A DNA stretch of 64,000 nucleotides from Nothopassalora personata (Eukaryota; Ascomycota; Dothideomycetes; Mycosphaerellales; Mycosphaerellaceae), in assembly GCA_033816765.1 (NCBI GenBank), contig CM066290.1, forward strand, positions 4,278,001 to 4,342,000, given 5' to 3'. Shown piece after piece: positions 45,533 to 55,858 of the stretch (its first letter is position 1; each line of letters opens with the position of its first letter). The translations under genes were made by a program, and so were the position numbers. The notes under the pieces are model-generated. The model saw only the letters and a program-made list of their open reading frames with translations. It made no database searches and was not told where the DNA came from.

Positions 45533-47515
45533 ATGCCTCAGGACAAAGTCACGGGCAGGGTCGCCCAATGCGAAGACTATGACAGCGACGAAAGCCGTGT
45601 CGTCGCGGGCACCGTTGTCACGGCGACGACGACGGCGTCGGCGTCGGCGTCGGCGTCAGCGCCAGCTGCAGCTGCAGCGACACGGCGACCGCGTCCCCAG
45701 CAACGTTCATCATCAACGCGCCAAAGACCAAGGGCGGAACGACCGCATCGGGGAGATGCAGCCAACGACTCGGGGATATCGTCTCACGCCAGCGCACAGG
45801 TTGCAAGCACGTCCCGTGCCCCTGCCCAACCTCCTAACGTGCGACGCCTGTCGACTGTGAGCCCCCCCAAGTCGAAGCCAGTCATCCATCGAGTAGACAG
45901 CGCTCGTTCCGCCACAACGACACAGCAGCAGCAGAGCGCTTCTGCTTGTTCCGACCCCTACTGCCGCGACCCTAGCTGTCCTTCACAGCCTAAGCTTGAG
46001 CGTCGTTACACCTCGTCGTCGCAGCAGTCGACGCAGCCACCACCCGCGGCGCAGTATCCACCAGCAACTCAGTACCATTATCAAGCGGCTGCAGTGCCCG
46101 CGCCCAGCATGATGATGCCCCCGCCTGCGAGGCCGAGGTCATCGCAGCCGCGACCTGTGAGCATCCACGCTGGTTATCCTTCCTACAGTGGCAGTCAACC
46201 AGGACCGCCTCCTGCATCGTCTGCATACTATTACCAAAGCTACCAGCCACCATCTGCAAGTTACTACGGGACGACACCGCCGACTCAGACGGCCATCAAT
46301 TATCCGGCACAATCGCCTTCGGTGCCGTCACCAAGTTCACCAAGTGTCACGGGCACCTACCCTGGGTTTCCAGGCTACGCAGGACCTTCAGCCTACTCAA
46401 CACGACAAGCAAATCCTGCAGTGCCTGGCCTTGACTTTCCAAAGTCGGTCCCGCACCCGTCACTGCAGCCTGGCCTCAGTCGAACAATGTCGGCGCGCAC
46501 GCCACAGGCGTTACCCGAGCCTGAATCAACTGACTCAGATTCAGCATCGAGCGGCTCTGAGCTATCGGAAACCGAGGCAGAGTACCAGCAGCGAGTGAAA
46601 TATGAACGCCGGCGATCCCGTGTTCAGGAAGACACGATCGCCGTGGTTCCGGCGAGGCGCCCTTCTGTAAGAGAAGGCAAGAGGTACCGCACGGAGACAG
46701 CTGTACCCACGAGAAGCAGAAGAGAATCATTGCGCCTGGAAGATGCACCTCGCTCGGCGCCACGATCCGACACGGGCTTGGACTACCCATCCTCCTCTGA
46801 CAGAAACAACGATTCAGATCGCACGGCTCGCGCTATCGTGTCCGAGCGGCGTAGCACCACATCATCCGCACGTGGCAGTCGCCGACCTTCTGTCTCGACA
46901 ACAGCCTCTTCTGGCCGGACGAAAGCCACTTCGCTCTCCAGCGGCACCGGCGACTACCACAAGGTCATCATCGAAGATCCTTCCGGTCGCCGGCAGAAAG
47001 CGTACCTATCGAAGGATCAGCAGTCGGAGTTGATCCGCCGTATGGAGCAGGCGAAGCTCAACGAGCGCTGGGATGAACAGCGATTGACCGAAGAGAAAGT
47101 TGCCGCATACCAACGCAACATCAGCGGCGAGCCATACGAGCTCAGCGCCCAGAATCTGAAAGACGCTAACCGCAAGAGCGGAAGCCACAGCAACAGTCAC
47201 GTCTCTCGTCGCAGTCAGAAGAGTGGCAGCGGCTCGGGTTCCAAACTATCCAAGTCGGATGGAATCGTCATTCAGACTGGCGGCACTGTCCTCCACATCC
47301 ACGGCGAGTCCAGTGTCCAGGTTCGTCCAGGTGAAGACGGCGGCTCAGCTCAAATCACCATCGGCAGCGTCGCTGGGCGCGATAGTGCCTACCATGGCAG
47401 CAAGAGCTCCAGCAGTAGACCTGGCCGATCCCGTGGCGGAAGCGAGTTCAGCAGACGGGACAAGATTCGCGAAGAAGTCGAGTATGACTCCGCTGGGTAT
47501 GAGATTGCACGATGA
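45533..47515 (+). CDS. Conserved-looking fungal low-complexity protein, function unknown
   Basis: Single exon, 660 residues. Residues 1-400 are Ser/Pro/Ala/Gln/Tyr-rich and disordered: an Ala/Ser microsatellite (residues about 30-45), Gln runs and a Pro-Tyr-Gly rich stretch. A less repetitive segment at about 475-535 (YHKVIIEDPSGRRQKAYLS, then a charged helix with EQAKLNERWDEQRLTEEK) looks like the only ordered part. The end is Ser/Gly-rich with a hydrophobic, beta-like stretch GIVIQTGGTVLHIHGESSVQV. No enzyme motif, signal peptide or membrane segment. Low-complexity proteins of this kind are common in Pezizomycotina; I do not recognise a named family. ATG at 45533 is the first in frame. Confidence 0.75.
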   Translation: MPQDKVTGRVAQCEDYDSDESRVVAGTVVTATTTASASASASAPAAAAATRRPRPQQRSSSTRQRPRAERPHRGDAANDSGISSHASAQVASTSRAPAQPPNVRRLSTVSPPKSKPVIHRVDSARSATTTQQQQSASACSDPYCRDPSCPSQPKLERRYTSSSQQSTQPPPAAQYPPATQYHYQAAAVPAPSMMMPPPARPRSSQPRPVSIHAGYPSYSGSQPGPPPASSAYYYQSYQPPSASYYGTTPPTQTAINYPAQSPSVPSPSSPSVTGTYPGFPGYAGPSAYSTRQANPAVPGLDFPKSVPHPSLQPGLSRTMSARTPQALPEPESTDSDSASSGSELSETEAEYQQRVKYERRRSRVQEDTIAVVPARRPSVREGKRYRTETAVPTRSRRESLRLEDAPRSAPRSDTGLDYPSSSDRNNDSDRTARAIVSERRSTTSSARGSRRPSVSTTASSGRTKATSLSSGTGDYHKVIIEDPSGRRQKAYLSKDQQSELIRRMEQAKLNERWDEQRLTEEKVAAYQRNISGEPYELSAQNLKDANRKSGSHSNSHVSRRSQKSGSGSGSKLSKSDGIVIQTGGTVLHIHGESSVQVRPGEDGGSAQITIGSVAGRDSAYHGSKSSSSRPGRSRGGSEFSRRDKIREEVEYDSAGYEIAR

Positions 47516-48829
47516 GTGAGCTGCTTCTCACCAGAAGCATAATACGATTAACATATCATATCATGTCGACACACGAAGTCATGAGGCATGATAAACGAAA
47601 GTGGGAAGTTTCAGTCTCACAACTCACCAGGAACTGAGCTTGGCCATCATTCTGGATCACCATCTTCTAGACTGGATCGGATCTATCGACTATTTCCCTT
47701 CCCTTCCCCCCCTTTTTTGGAGCGTCCCAGCGAGCGGTCATCACAGCAAGCTTTACACTGCACTGCACTCTCCACGGAGTGCCTATCTTTCTTTCCATTA
47801 CTTTACATTACTTACCTTTGTGTGTGGGTCCCTTTTAGATACCCATCGACGCGCGAGCTTACTGATGGGAATTCTTTGGTCTCGTGTTCGTGTTGTTGTT
47901 GTTTCTGGCATACAGCACAGAGAAGACCAAGGAGTCGGCAAAAGTCCGTTTTGGCATTTGGTGCGTGGCGAGAAGTCAGTATTTGCCTCTCAGTCGGGTG
48001 GGCTGCTCGGGATTCTCTTTTGGGATGTGGATTCTGACATGGCCGGATGCTTTGAGATTTGGACTGTTGCCGTTTGATATGGGGGGGGGGGGATGGATGG
48101 TGCGATGCACTGCTAATGGTAGCTGGTCGGTGATGATGATTTGCTGGGGCGAATGCGAGTTTTCGTGAAAGAATGTATGAGATAGGCTTTGGGGAGGCGA
48201 CGCTGCTGCTACTTACATCAAGTGCCATCATTGTATGAGCTGCGGACATGAACGAGTCAGCTCGTTCATGCTGGTAGTGGGTCTTCAGGTGTGATCGATC
48301 ATGTTCTTGTTCATGCCATCATTCATTCATACAATCCTATCTACAGTATCCTCAGGATGTCTAACCTAATCTGATCCGATCTGATCATCCCATGCGTTAA
48401 CTTCCCAGCGAGTGCCCACCCCATTCAACGCCCAGAAGTCCTGTACTCGCTGATAACAGACAAACATTGTCTTTCGTTTGTTTTTCCCAAATCATTTTAA
48501 CGCCGCCGTCGCAGATGGATCGTTGGGCTTCAAGAAGAAAAAAGGATCGACATCGCTCCAGTTCTTTCGAACGACGACGTTCTGCCGCGTCGCTGCCCAA
48601 TCTAGTGACGGGCTTCAACGGCAGCCCAACGACTTTTGCGCCATCACGTTCCACGCCCCATCCGCCCTTTCGCTGTTTATCATGCGCCCATCATCGTTGC
48701 GAGACTGTTGCGCCAAAAAAAGAGAAGCCTTCTTCGTGCCTTCCGCCGTGGATGCGCATTGAGCAGATTCCCGCAATTGGGACAGTCCATGTCGCTTCCC
48801 CCAGCTTGCAAATTTCCTCCACCTAGTTA
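47516..48829. other. Intergenic, about 1.3 kb
   Basis: Lies between two convergent genes. Contains a 12-G run at 48081-48092. Frames up to 158 codons overlap in several phases and show no domain. Probably 3' UTRs. Confidence 0.55.
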
Positions 48830-50164
48830 CTACTCCAAGTCACTATCAGTTCCACCACGTCGATATCCTCCCGATCGACGAGTACCGCCTTGCTTCTTGC
48901 GCGGCGAAGACTGTCTGCCACTGCGCTCTGAGTGCGCAAACTCGCGGGAGTAGCGAGGGTTTTCGCTGGCGCGAGGGCGATACTCGTCGTAGTAGCTGGA
49001 GGTTCGCTGGCCACTTGAGGCCGACTGCGTGTATGCTGTGCTGAGGATTTCGGACTCCGGCCCTTGAGTGTAGGAGAAGTCACGCTTCTTGGGAGAGGAA
49101 GAGCGCGAGGATGCACGGTCGCGGTCACGACGTGGCTTGTGTGCTGCCGATGGGTTCTTTTGTGGACTTGAGCTCTTGCGGGCGTGGGATGGAGGTGGAG
49201 GTGGGATGCTGCTGCTCTCACGAGCGAGGGCGGCGGCGGCGGCCTCGGCCTCTCTCTTCCAGCGACGCTCCATTCTCTTGGCTTCTTCGCGGGCCTTGCG
49301 CTCTGCTCGCTGCTTCTCTTTCTCCCTGCGATCGTCTGGCTTGGTTAGCATGGGCTGGTCTGAGCTTTCGGTCAGGACGGTCTCGGTCATGACGTCCGAT
49401 CGATCGGTGTTGGTGTAGTCGAAGTGGCTGCCATCAGCTTCGCGATTCAGGCCACCGACACGAGCAGGTCTCTCCTTCTTGTATTGTCGCACGTCTCGGT
49501 CACGATAGCGCTGAGAGTGGTGCCCATGTCCTCGCTCAAGGTCTGGCTCGGTGCGGGCTTCAGTCATCTCGTCCGAGTAGACAGTCCTGGTGCCCAGCGT
49601 GTCGGTAAAGTCGTCGCTGTACGTGGTACTGTGTGTCTTCGCCCAGCCCCTCTTGGCTCGAACTCCCTTTCTGCCCTTCTCGTCTCTGCCGACCACGGAA
49701 CGTGCAGCTTGCTTGGCCCAGGCATAGTGCTGACTGCCTGCGATCGTACCGCCGCCCAGCTTCGTGCTCTTGGTAGCATTACTCAACGTCTTGCCGTCGG
49801 GACCTTTGCGGCGGAGCACGGTAGATTTGTAGTCGTCCCAATCGCCTTTCTGGAAGTGGAAGCCACCATTTTTGGCCCAGAAGAAGAACCAGATGGCAGC
49901 GAGAACCATGGCGACGCCCAGGATGGCGAACAGTGCGAAGAAACCTCGGTTGTTGATGCTGGACGGGTTGATTGCCCCCGCGCCATGTTTCACGGTCGAT
50001 TCTGCTCGAGGGAGCAGCTCGGAGAATGCTCGTCGATGCAGTGCGCCGGCGTCGCGTTGATCGAGCTCGAGGGAGGAAAGCTGCACGTCGGGAATGGAAT
50101 CTGTGCTCTTGACTGTTCGTGATGCTAAAAGGAAGCCCAGTGCTGCCGGCGGCGCGGGCGCCAT
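48830..50164 (-). CDS. Single-pass membrane protein with long charged cytosolic tail
   Basis: Single exon, 444 residues. One strong transmembrane helix at about residues 74-97 (FFALFAILGVAMVLAAIWFFFW). Residues 1-20 are mildly hydrophobic (PPAALGFLLAS) but not a convincing signal peptide. Before the helix is a Ser/Ala-rich segment. After it the chain is basic and Ser/Thr/Tyr-rich, with a charged helical stretch DDRREKEKQRAERKAREEAK at about 280-310 that may form a coiled coil, then an Arg/Ser-rich tail. The topology resembles fungal single-pass cell-surface proteins, but no known domain is recognised. Its job is unknown. Confidence 0.72.
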   Translation of the reverse strand: MAPAPPAALGFLLASRTVKSTDSIPDVQLSSLELDQRDAGALHRRAFSELLPRAESTVKHGAGAINPSSINNRGFFALFAILGVAMVLAAIWFFFWAKNGGFHFQKGDWDDYKSTVLRRKGPDGKTLSNATKSTKLGGGTIAGSQHYAWAKQAARSVVGRDEKGRKGVRAKRGWAKTHSTTYSDDFTDTLGTRTVYSDEMTEARTEPDLERGHGHHSQRYRDRDVRQYKKERPARVGGLNREADGSHFDYTNTDRSDVMTETVLTESSDQPMLTKPDDRREKEKQRAERKAREEAKRMERRWKREAEAAAAALARESSSIPPPPPSHARKSSSPQKNPSAAHKPRRDRDRASSRSSSPKKRDFSYTQGPESEILSTAYTQSASSGQRTSSYYDEYRPRASENPRYSREFAHSERSGRQSSPRKKQGGTRRSGGYRRGGTDSDLE

Positions 50165-50906
50165 ATCGTCGAGCTGTAGGCCGAAGCCTCAGCGATGCGT
50201 TGCTATCGTGCTCCGTGTTCGATTGGGAGTCGTCGGCGTTGTGCGGTGTCGGGGATGCTGCAAACGGTTCAGCCGATGTATAGAGAAGGATATGGACGGA
50301 CAGTGATGACTTCTGCGGGTGTGTCTTTTCCTGGGCTCTTATGCGAGAGTGTCTTTTCCTAGGCTCTTTCCTCGTGCTGGTGAAGTGGCTGGTCGTGCCT
50401 GCCACCACTAATCATGTTTAGATGACGCACATCCCTGCATCTCCACGACAACGAAGCTGCTGGGATGCCTCAGGCAGAAGTTGAGATGTTGAAATACGTC
50501 AACTTCCTACATTCGCTTCTGTCGATGCTATATGACCGTGTCACTGTTACACACTGCGAGCGGTGAAGGTGCTCGACGGTAACAGTATCGAAGGAGACCG
50601 CATTCGCTTTGCTCGCAGCATCGAACGTCGGCGACATCCTTGAAGAACGATGCTTTCGCTGAGCCTCGGCTCTCCAGTGCTTCACATGTCGCAGCGGCAG
50701 AGCAGACTCGATGGCTTCATGTATTATTATATATATATAACAATCACTGGACCAACATCCTGCCCATCCATCTAGATCCATCGCTTGCTAGCATTAAATC
50801 CACCGCACCATCCACACCGAATACTTTGCTCGCAATCAATCGCTTCATCCAACCCGTAATCCTGGAGCGGCCAACCAAGCGTCGAAGGCTGGACTCTGCC
50901 ATCGAC
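50165..50906. other. Shared 5' region of two divergent genes
   Basis: About 740 bp between the membrane protein (-) and the enoyl-CoA hydratase/isomerase gene (+). A TATTATTATATATATATAA stretch at 50722-50740, about 170 bases before the hydratase ATG, is a possible TATA-type element. No gene seen. Confidence 0.5.
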
Positions 50907-51852
50907 ATGTCTCCCAACCAAGCCAACTCCGGCACCATCCTATTCGAACTTCCCATCCGTGGCGATGACGGCGGCAAAGGCAGCGTCGTCTGCACCGAGC
51001 CAAGTCCGCAAGTCTACGTCCTCACTTTCTCCAATGCCCCAGACAATCGTCTGATCACAGCTTTCTGTCGAGCCCTGATCCTCGCTTTGGACATCATCGA
51101 GCATCGATACCCTCCCGGCGTGGTTGTCACCACAAGTGCTGTGCCAAAATTCTACTCGAATGGTATGGACATTGAGCATAGCCAGTTCACCAGAGCTTAT
51201 ATGCCGAATACGCTGTATGCGCTGTGGCATAGATTGTTGACGTACCCGAGGCCGACGATTGCGTTGATCAATGGGCATGCTTTTGCTGGGGGCATGATGG
51301 TGGCCATGATGCATGATGTAAGAAACTTGAGGTCGATGGGCCGGTGATGATGTGCTAACGAACTCCAGTACCGAGTCATGAATCCTCATAAAGGCTACCT
51401 CTGCCTCAACGAGCTTGAGCTGGGCATGCCGCTTCGTCCACCCATGCTATCGGTGTTCAGGATGAAGCTTAGTGCGGCGACATTGAGGAAGTTGTTACTA
51501 GAGGCTTATCGCTTCAAGGTGAGCCCAAGCATGACTCTTCGAGATGTAGCTAACGAATTGGCAGGCCCTCGATGCCCTCAAGGAAGGCATAGTGGACCAC
51601 CTAGGAGGTCTGGACGAGACACTCGCATTCGTAGAAGACCTCCAACTCGTCAAGAAAGCCCAGCCCGGCGGCAGTGGTAAGTCGGTCTATGGTGAGCTCA
51701 AGCGCGAGATGTGGCGGGAGACGGTAGACCTGCTGGAGGGCTGGGCCGAGGAGCACGTACGAGACTCGAAGACAGCGGAACGTTCTCGGCTTGAGAGGAG
51801 GTCGAGTTTGGCGAACGTGGAGGCGTGGGAACGGACAAAGGCGAAGCTGTGA
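50907..51852 (+). CDS. Peroxisomal enoyl-CoA hydratase/isomerase
   Basis: Three exons, 50907-51317, 51369-51518 and 51565-51852, with introns of 51 and 46 nt; 282 residues. The crotonase fold is shown by KFYSNGMD at about 81-88 (acyl-CoA/oxyanion site) and INGHAFAGGMMVAMMHDYRV at about 120-140. It continues with GYLCLNELELG, where the Glu after Asn matches the catalytic acid of delta3,delta2-enoyl-CoA isomerases. The last three residues are AKL, a peroxisomal targeting signal type 1 variant. The likely job is isomerising unsaturated intermediates in peroxisomal beta-oxidation. The hydratase alternative cannot be excluded. Confidence 0.88.
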
Positions 51853-53161
51853 ATCGGTTCTGTTCCGTTCGACAGGGTTGAAGTGGATTGCTGATGATCT
51901 GCCTCCTTCTCGTGACTTTCAAGCCATTGTCACGATGTTGAATATCGCCTGTATTCCACTTTGACGAGACAGCAGCGGACAGACTTTCCTCTCTCGTTCA
52001 TAAATCAACGCACCCCGCATCATGATCAACGAGTATTCCGGCGACTTCCTCGAAGCCGTGGTAAAGATTGCACAGACTGACGCGGACTGCACTGCACTTT
52101 ACACTTCACGGTTATTTATGTCAAGTCTGAGGTCTGACGATGGACATGATAATGTCTACAAGAACTTTGGTCTCTGGAAATGTGAGAAGTATGGGCATGA
52201 TATGATATATTGTACGCCACGCCTCGCCCTGATCCCTTTCGTTTCCTTGTGAAAACAAGACCAACACACGATTCCTCCTTCTACTTCAGAAGTCTCGCTC
52301 TTTCTCCACACCACACCACAATACAACACAACACAAAATTCTCTCATTCACACCCCTCAGCTCGATGACTATATTTCTGGACCCTATGCTATGCGGATGA
52401 AAGTCTTGCAGACCAGACCCGCTCGAGATGGCATACATACCGTTCCCCTAAGGCCTAGCAGCGGGCGCATAACAAGACCCTTGAAAGGCTCTTAAAGTCA
52501 GATCAACCTCACATCTCACAAACGACAAGCAACACACTCATCCCCATCATCCCCGTCATCAGCCCGGTCGTACACGTACATATCGTCATCATCATATCAT
52601 ATTCGTCCGCATTCCAAATCTCCCATCATCAGCAGCAGCGAGGATTCATTCATTCATTCAGCTCAGCTCGGCACACGAACATGAAACGTGAAAAAAAAGC
52701 CTGCCTCCTTCCTTGTCGGTCGTCATTCATTCATGAAACTAGTGGGCCAGTAATAAGTATATATCGTGCGACAAAGGAGAACCTTGCCCGTCACACACGC
52801 GAAACCCCAGTAAACCACCCCCCCCCCCCCAACCTTAAATCCGATTGATCGGACACCTTATCGCGTATGATAATAATCCTACACTCACTCAAAGCAGGAA
52901 GGAAAAAAGCGGCGGTAAGTCAGGACAAAAACACATACTGATTTGATATAACCCCAACCCCAACCCCCAACCCCTTAATGTAATGCAATGCAAACCAATG
53001 CAAACCAAACCCGACAGTGGGCGGCGCAGTCAGAGACCTCCCAATGGACGCCGGCGCTGTAAAGTAGTATCATCGAGCGGGGAACGGAAGAACAACAAGA
53101 CAATAGTTCTGTTTCGGTCTTCGTCACACACGGGAGTGATAATACCCTCTTTACGTCCCCT
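51853..53161. other. Intergenic, about 1.3 kb, low-complexity
   Basis: Lies between convergent genes. A 13-C run is at 52818-52830, with several CAACCCC and CATCAT motifs. One frame (52022-52252 +, 76 codons) has an ATG but no domain; I do not call it. Confidence 0.55.
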
Positions 53162-55858
53162 TTACGCAGTCTCAACACTCCAATCACCAATCCACTCGAG
53201 ATCTTTATCGCCATTGGCAAAATCCCAGCCGACGATGACCTTGTTCTGACTACAAGAGATGATTCTCCTGGCGTCGAATTGCAGCTTGAACACGCGGTTC
53301 GATTCGCGATGGCCGCCGCCGCCATTGGCATTGCCAGCTTGTCCGTGGTGGTGATGGTGATGACCATGGTGATGGTGTCCAGGAGCTACGTTCGTGGCGT
53401 TGTTTGCGGGTCCTGCCAGTGGCGCTGGAGCAGCTTGGAGCGGCGGCGGCGCCGGTGCGCCTTGGTTTGCAGGACCGGCTGCGGCTGGTTGTTGCAATGA
53501 ATGAGTGGTGATCATGGTGGTGTGCATCACAGTGCCGTGGCCGGTGGGAATCGTACCATGTGTTGTCGTGACATGGTTGAGCGGTTGCTGGTGTTGCTGA
53601 GCCGATTGAACTTGTTGAGCAAGGTTGGCTTGGGGTGCGTTGACAGCGGCCGCATGAGACTGCGATAGAGACTGATTGAGGTTCTGCACGGTGGGCGGGT
53701 TCTGCAGCATGGCGTTTCCCTGATTGAGTTGACTCTGCACCTGTGCCATGAGGTGCTGGTTCGTTTGTTGGACGGCACCAGCCGGTTGACCCGGTGCGGT
53801 CTGTGCATTAATGGTGTGCAGATTCGCTGGCTGGACCACAGCGGTAGCCCGAACTCTGGTCGTTGCTGGATGACTGAGAAGCATGCCTTGGTGAAGGCGC
53901 AAGCTAGGGTGCCAGTTGCCATCCTTGTTGCGCTTCCATAAAATGACCGTCTCGTCGTACGATCCCGATACGATCTTCGCCCACCTACTGCCACCTCCAC
54001 CTGGAGGAACCTTTGTACCATACGCCAGCATGTGTTCCGGGAGCCAAGAGCCAGCGTTGCGAGGTTGCCGGCGTCTTGAAGCTTCAGCGGGACGCATCCC
54101 TTGACCAAGTCGTCTGAGGAACTCTTCATCGACTCTCCTAGAGTCTTCTGCGAGCTCTTCTGAACTGATCTGCATGTCGCCGAAACGGGCTTGAACTGTA
54201 CGCACAAGGTTACTGTGACCGTCTAAACAAGCGACCTCAGCCGAGGTCTCGAAATCGAAGATCCTCACTGAGTTATCCGACGACCCACTGACGATACGAC
54301 GGCCGTCGAACTGCACACATGCGATGCCTTTAGTGTGACCAGTGTAGGAGCGCTTGAAGGTTTCTCCATATATGTCCCAGGATTTGATGGTGCGATCTCC
54401 TGAAGCAGAGACTATGATGTCTCCTTGTATCTGTACCGCATTGACCGCCGCTTGATGGCCAGTCATGGTCTTGAGAAGTGAATACGGTTCCAGAATTGGT
54501 TGCTTTAATATTTGAGGGAAGACATGGACATCGCGGCCGGCGTTGGGAACAATCGGATCATTGGAATCGATCGCATGGCGGTTCCAGATCTTGATCGTCT
54601 TATCCTTGGAACAAGTCACAAGATAGCGGTCGTCGAACCGAAGGTTCAGGACACTCTCGTTATGCGCTTGCCATTTCTTCACCAGATGACCCGTCGAGAA
54701 CTTCCAGACAACCACATAGTTATCACTACCTCCACTGACAATGATATCATGCTTGTCGTCAGGTCTTTCATCGAATTGAAGACATAACACACTAGCCTCG
54801 TGCCCCTCCAAAGGCGGTACCTTCAAGCGATACGTGCTGAGGTCCCATATTCGGATGCTCTTATCGCGGGACCCTGAGACGACCCATGAGCCAGAGTGCT
54901 GAATGGTGTAGACGCATTCGCGGTGTCCTTCCTCGGGATGGTGAGGATGTGGCAGCTGGAACATCTTGTACTTGCCCAGATCCCAATTTTTCTCAAGTCT
55001 CCTGCGCTGCTTGTACAAGTAGGGCCAGCTAACTTGAGGCTCGGTAGACGCGCTAAACACAGGCGGCTGGACCCGAAGAGCATTGCTCTCCATCTGAGCG
55101 TCTGTGTCCCTGGAAGCCTCTGGTGCCAATCTCCTGGAACGTGATTGTCCGGATCGTGTAGATCGAGCTGCGGGAGAAGGTGCCTCGAGCTCCACGCCGG
55201 ACATACTGCCGCTGTCGTCAGCATCTCCTTCCACGATATGGCCTTCTTTGGCCGTGGTCCGAGCCTGCGTGCTCTCATTTTCACTGTTGAATGCCTCATC
55301 ACGCACTCTCTTTCGGCTTTCCCTCCGCTCCAAGCTGGGAGCTGGGAGCTTGCCCATGCGCATGAAGCGCTCCGCAGCGCGACCTCCCTTCTTCCTGGCC
55401 AAGTCCTCGTGTCTGGTCATCCTACTCCTGTCCAGAATCCATCCCTCCCGGCCGAAACAATCATGCCACAGACGCTCATCGTGAGATCGTTCTCGCCAAG
55501 GTCGCGAGACCAGTGATGCGGTGAGGATGTCCTTGGGCGCGAGATAGGAGAAGATTGACAGCACCAATTCGGTTGGCAGGTACGTGACGGGATCAAAGTA
55601 TACCAAGCCACCGATGGTGTTGTGTAGGTCGAAGAGCAGAGCAGTTGGCAAGGTGTTGCAGACGTCTGCGACCAGCTTCAAACGCTTAGCGTTGGGCAAG
55701 CGGAGCAGCCTGGCTTTCAGCTTCTCGTAGTGCACGTCCTCGTCATCGCCGTCGTCGGTGACCAGCATCATGGCGTCGTCCGCATCGGGCTGTGAAGTAG
55801 TATCCGAAGCAGGCTGTGAGTGGAAGCCTTCATCGGGTTGGTGCTGCTGCGCGCTCAT
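53162..55858 (-). CDS. F-box/WD40 repeat protein (SCF substrate receptor)
   Basis: Single exon, 898 residues. An F-box is at about 91-136 (YLPTELVLSIFSYLAPKDIL, then LVSRPWRE), the part that binds Skp1 in an SCF ubiquitin ligase. A disordered Arg/Ser region follows. WD repeats start about residue 305 (YTIQHSGSWVVSGSRDKSIR) and run through IIVSGGSDNYVVVWK, LVTCSKDKTIKIWNRH, IIVSASGDRTIKSWD and IVSGSSDNSVRIFD to KIVSGSYDETVILWKR near 650. A long insert of Gln/Ala/Pro/His-rich sequence (about 666-848) then separates the last blade (FKLQFDARRIISCSQNKVIVGWDF). The propeller should bind a phosphorylated substrate; which one cannot be told. It resembles the Met30/Cdc4/beta-TrCP class. Confidence 0.9.
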   Translation of the reverse strand: MSAQQHQPDEGFHSQPASDTTSQPDADDAMMLVTDDGDDEDVHYEKLKARLLRLPNAKRLKLVADVCNTLPTALLFDLHNTIGGLVYFDPVTYLPTELVLSIFSYLAPKDILTASLVSRPWRERSHDERLWHDCFGREGWILDRSRMTRHEDLARKKGGRAAERFMRMGKLPAPSLERRESRKRVRDEAFNSENESTQARTTAKEGHIVEGDADDSGSMSGVELEAPSPAARSTRSGQSRSRRLAPEASRDTDAQMESNALRVQPPVFSASTEPQVSWPYLYKQRRRLEKNWDLGKYKMFQLPHPHHPEEGHRECVYTIQHSGSWVVSGSRDKSIRIWDLSTYRLKVPPLEGHEASVLCLQFDERPDDKHDIIVSGGSDNYVVVWKFSTGHLVKKWQAHNESVLNLRFDDRYLVTCSKDKTIKIWNRHAIDSNDPIVPNAGRDVHVFPQILKQPILEPYSLLKTMTGHQAAVNAVQIQGDIIVSASGDRTIKSWDIYGETFKRSYTGHTKGIACVQFDGRRIVSGSSDNSVRIFDFETSAEVACLDGHSNLVRTVQARFGDMQISSEELAEDSRRVDEEFLRRLGQGMRPAEASRRRQPRNAGSWLPEHMLAYGTKVPPGGGGSRWAKIVSGSYDETVILWKRNKDGNWHPSLRLHQGMLLSHPATTRVRATAVVQPANLHTINAQTAPGQPAGAVQQTNQHLMAQVQSQLNQGNAMLQNPPTVQNLNQSLSQSHAAAVNAPQANLAQQVQSAQQHQQPLNHVTTTHGTIPTGHGTVMHTTMITTHSLQQPAAAGPANQGAPAPPPLQAAPAPLAGPANNATNVAPGHHHHGHHHHHHGQAGNANGGGGHRESNRVFKLQFDARRIISCSQNKVIVGWDFANGDKDLEWIGDWSVETA

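Noticed and set aside
52022..52252. 76-codon + frame in a low-complexity gap
   Set aside because: Has an ATG but no domain and no clear context; below my threshold for calling a gene.
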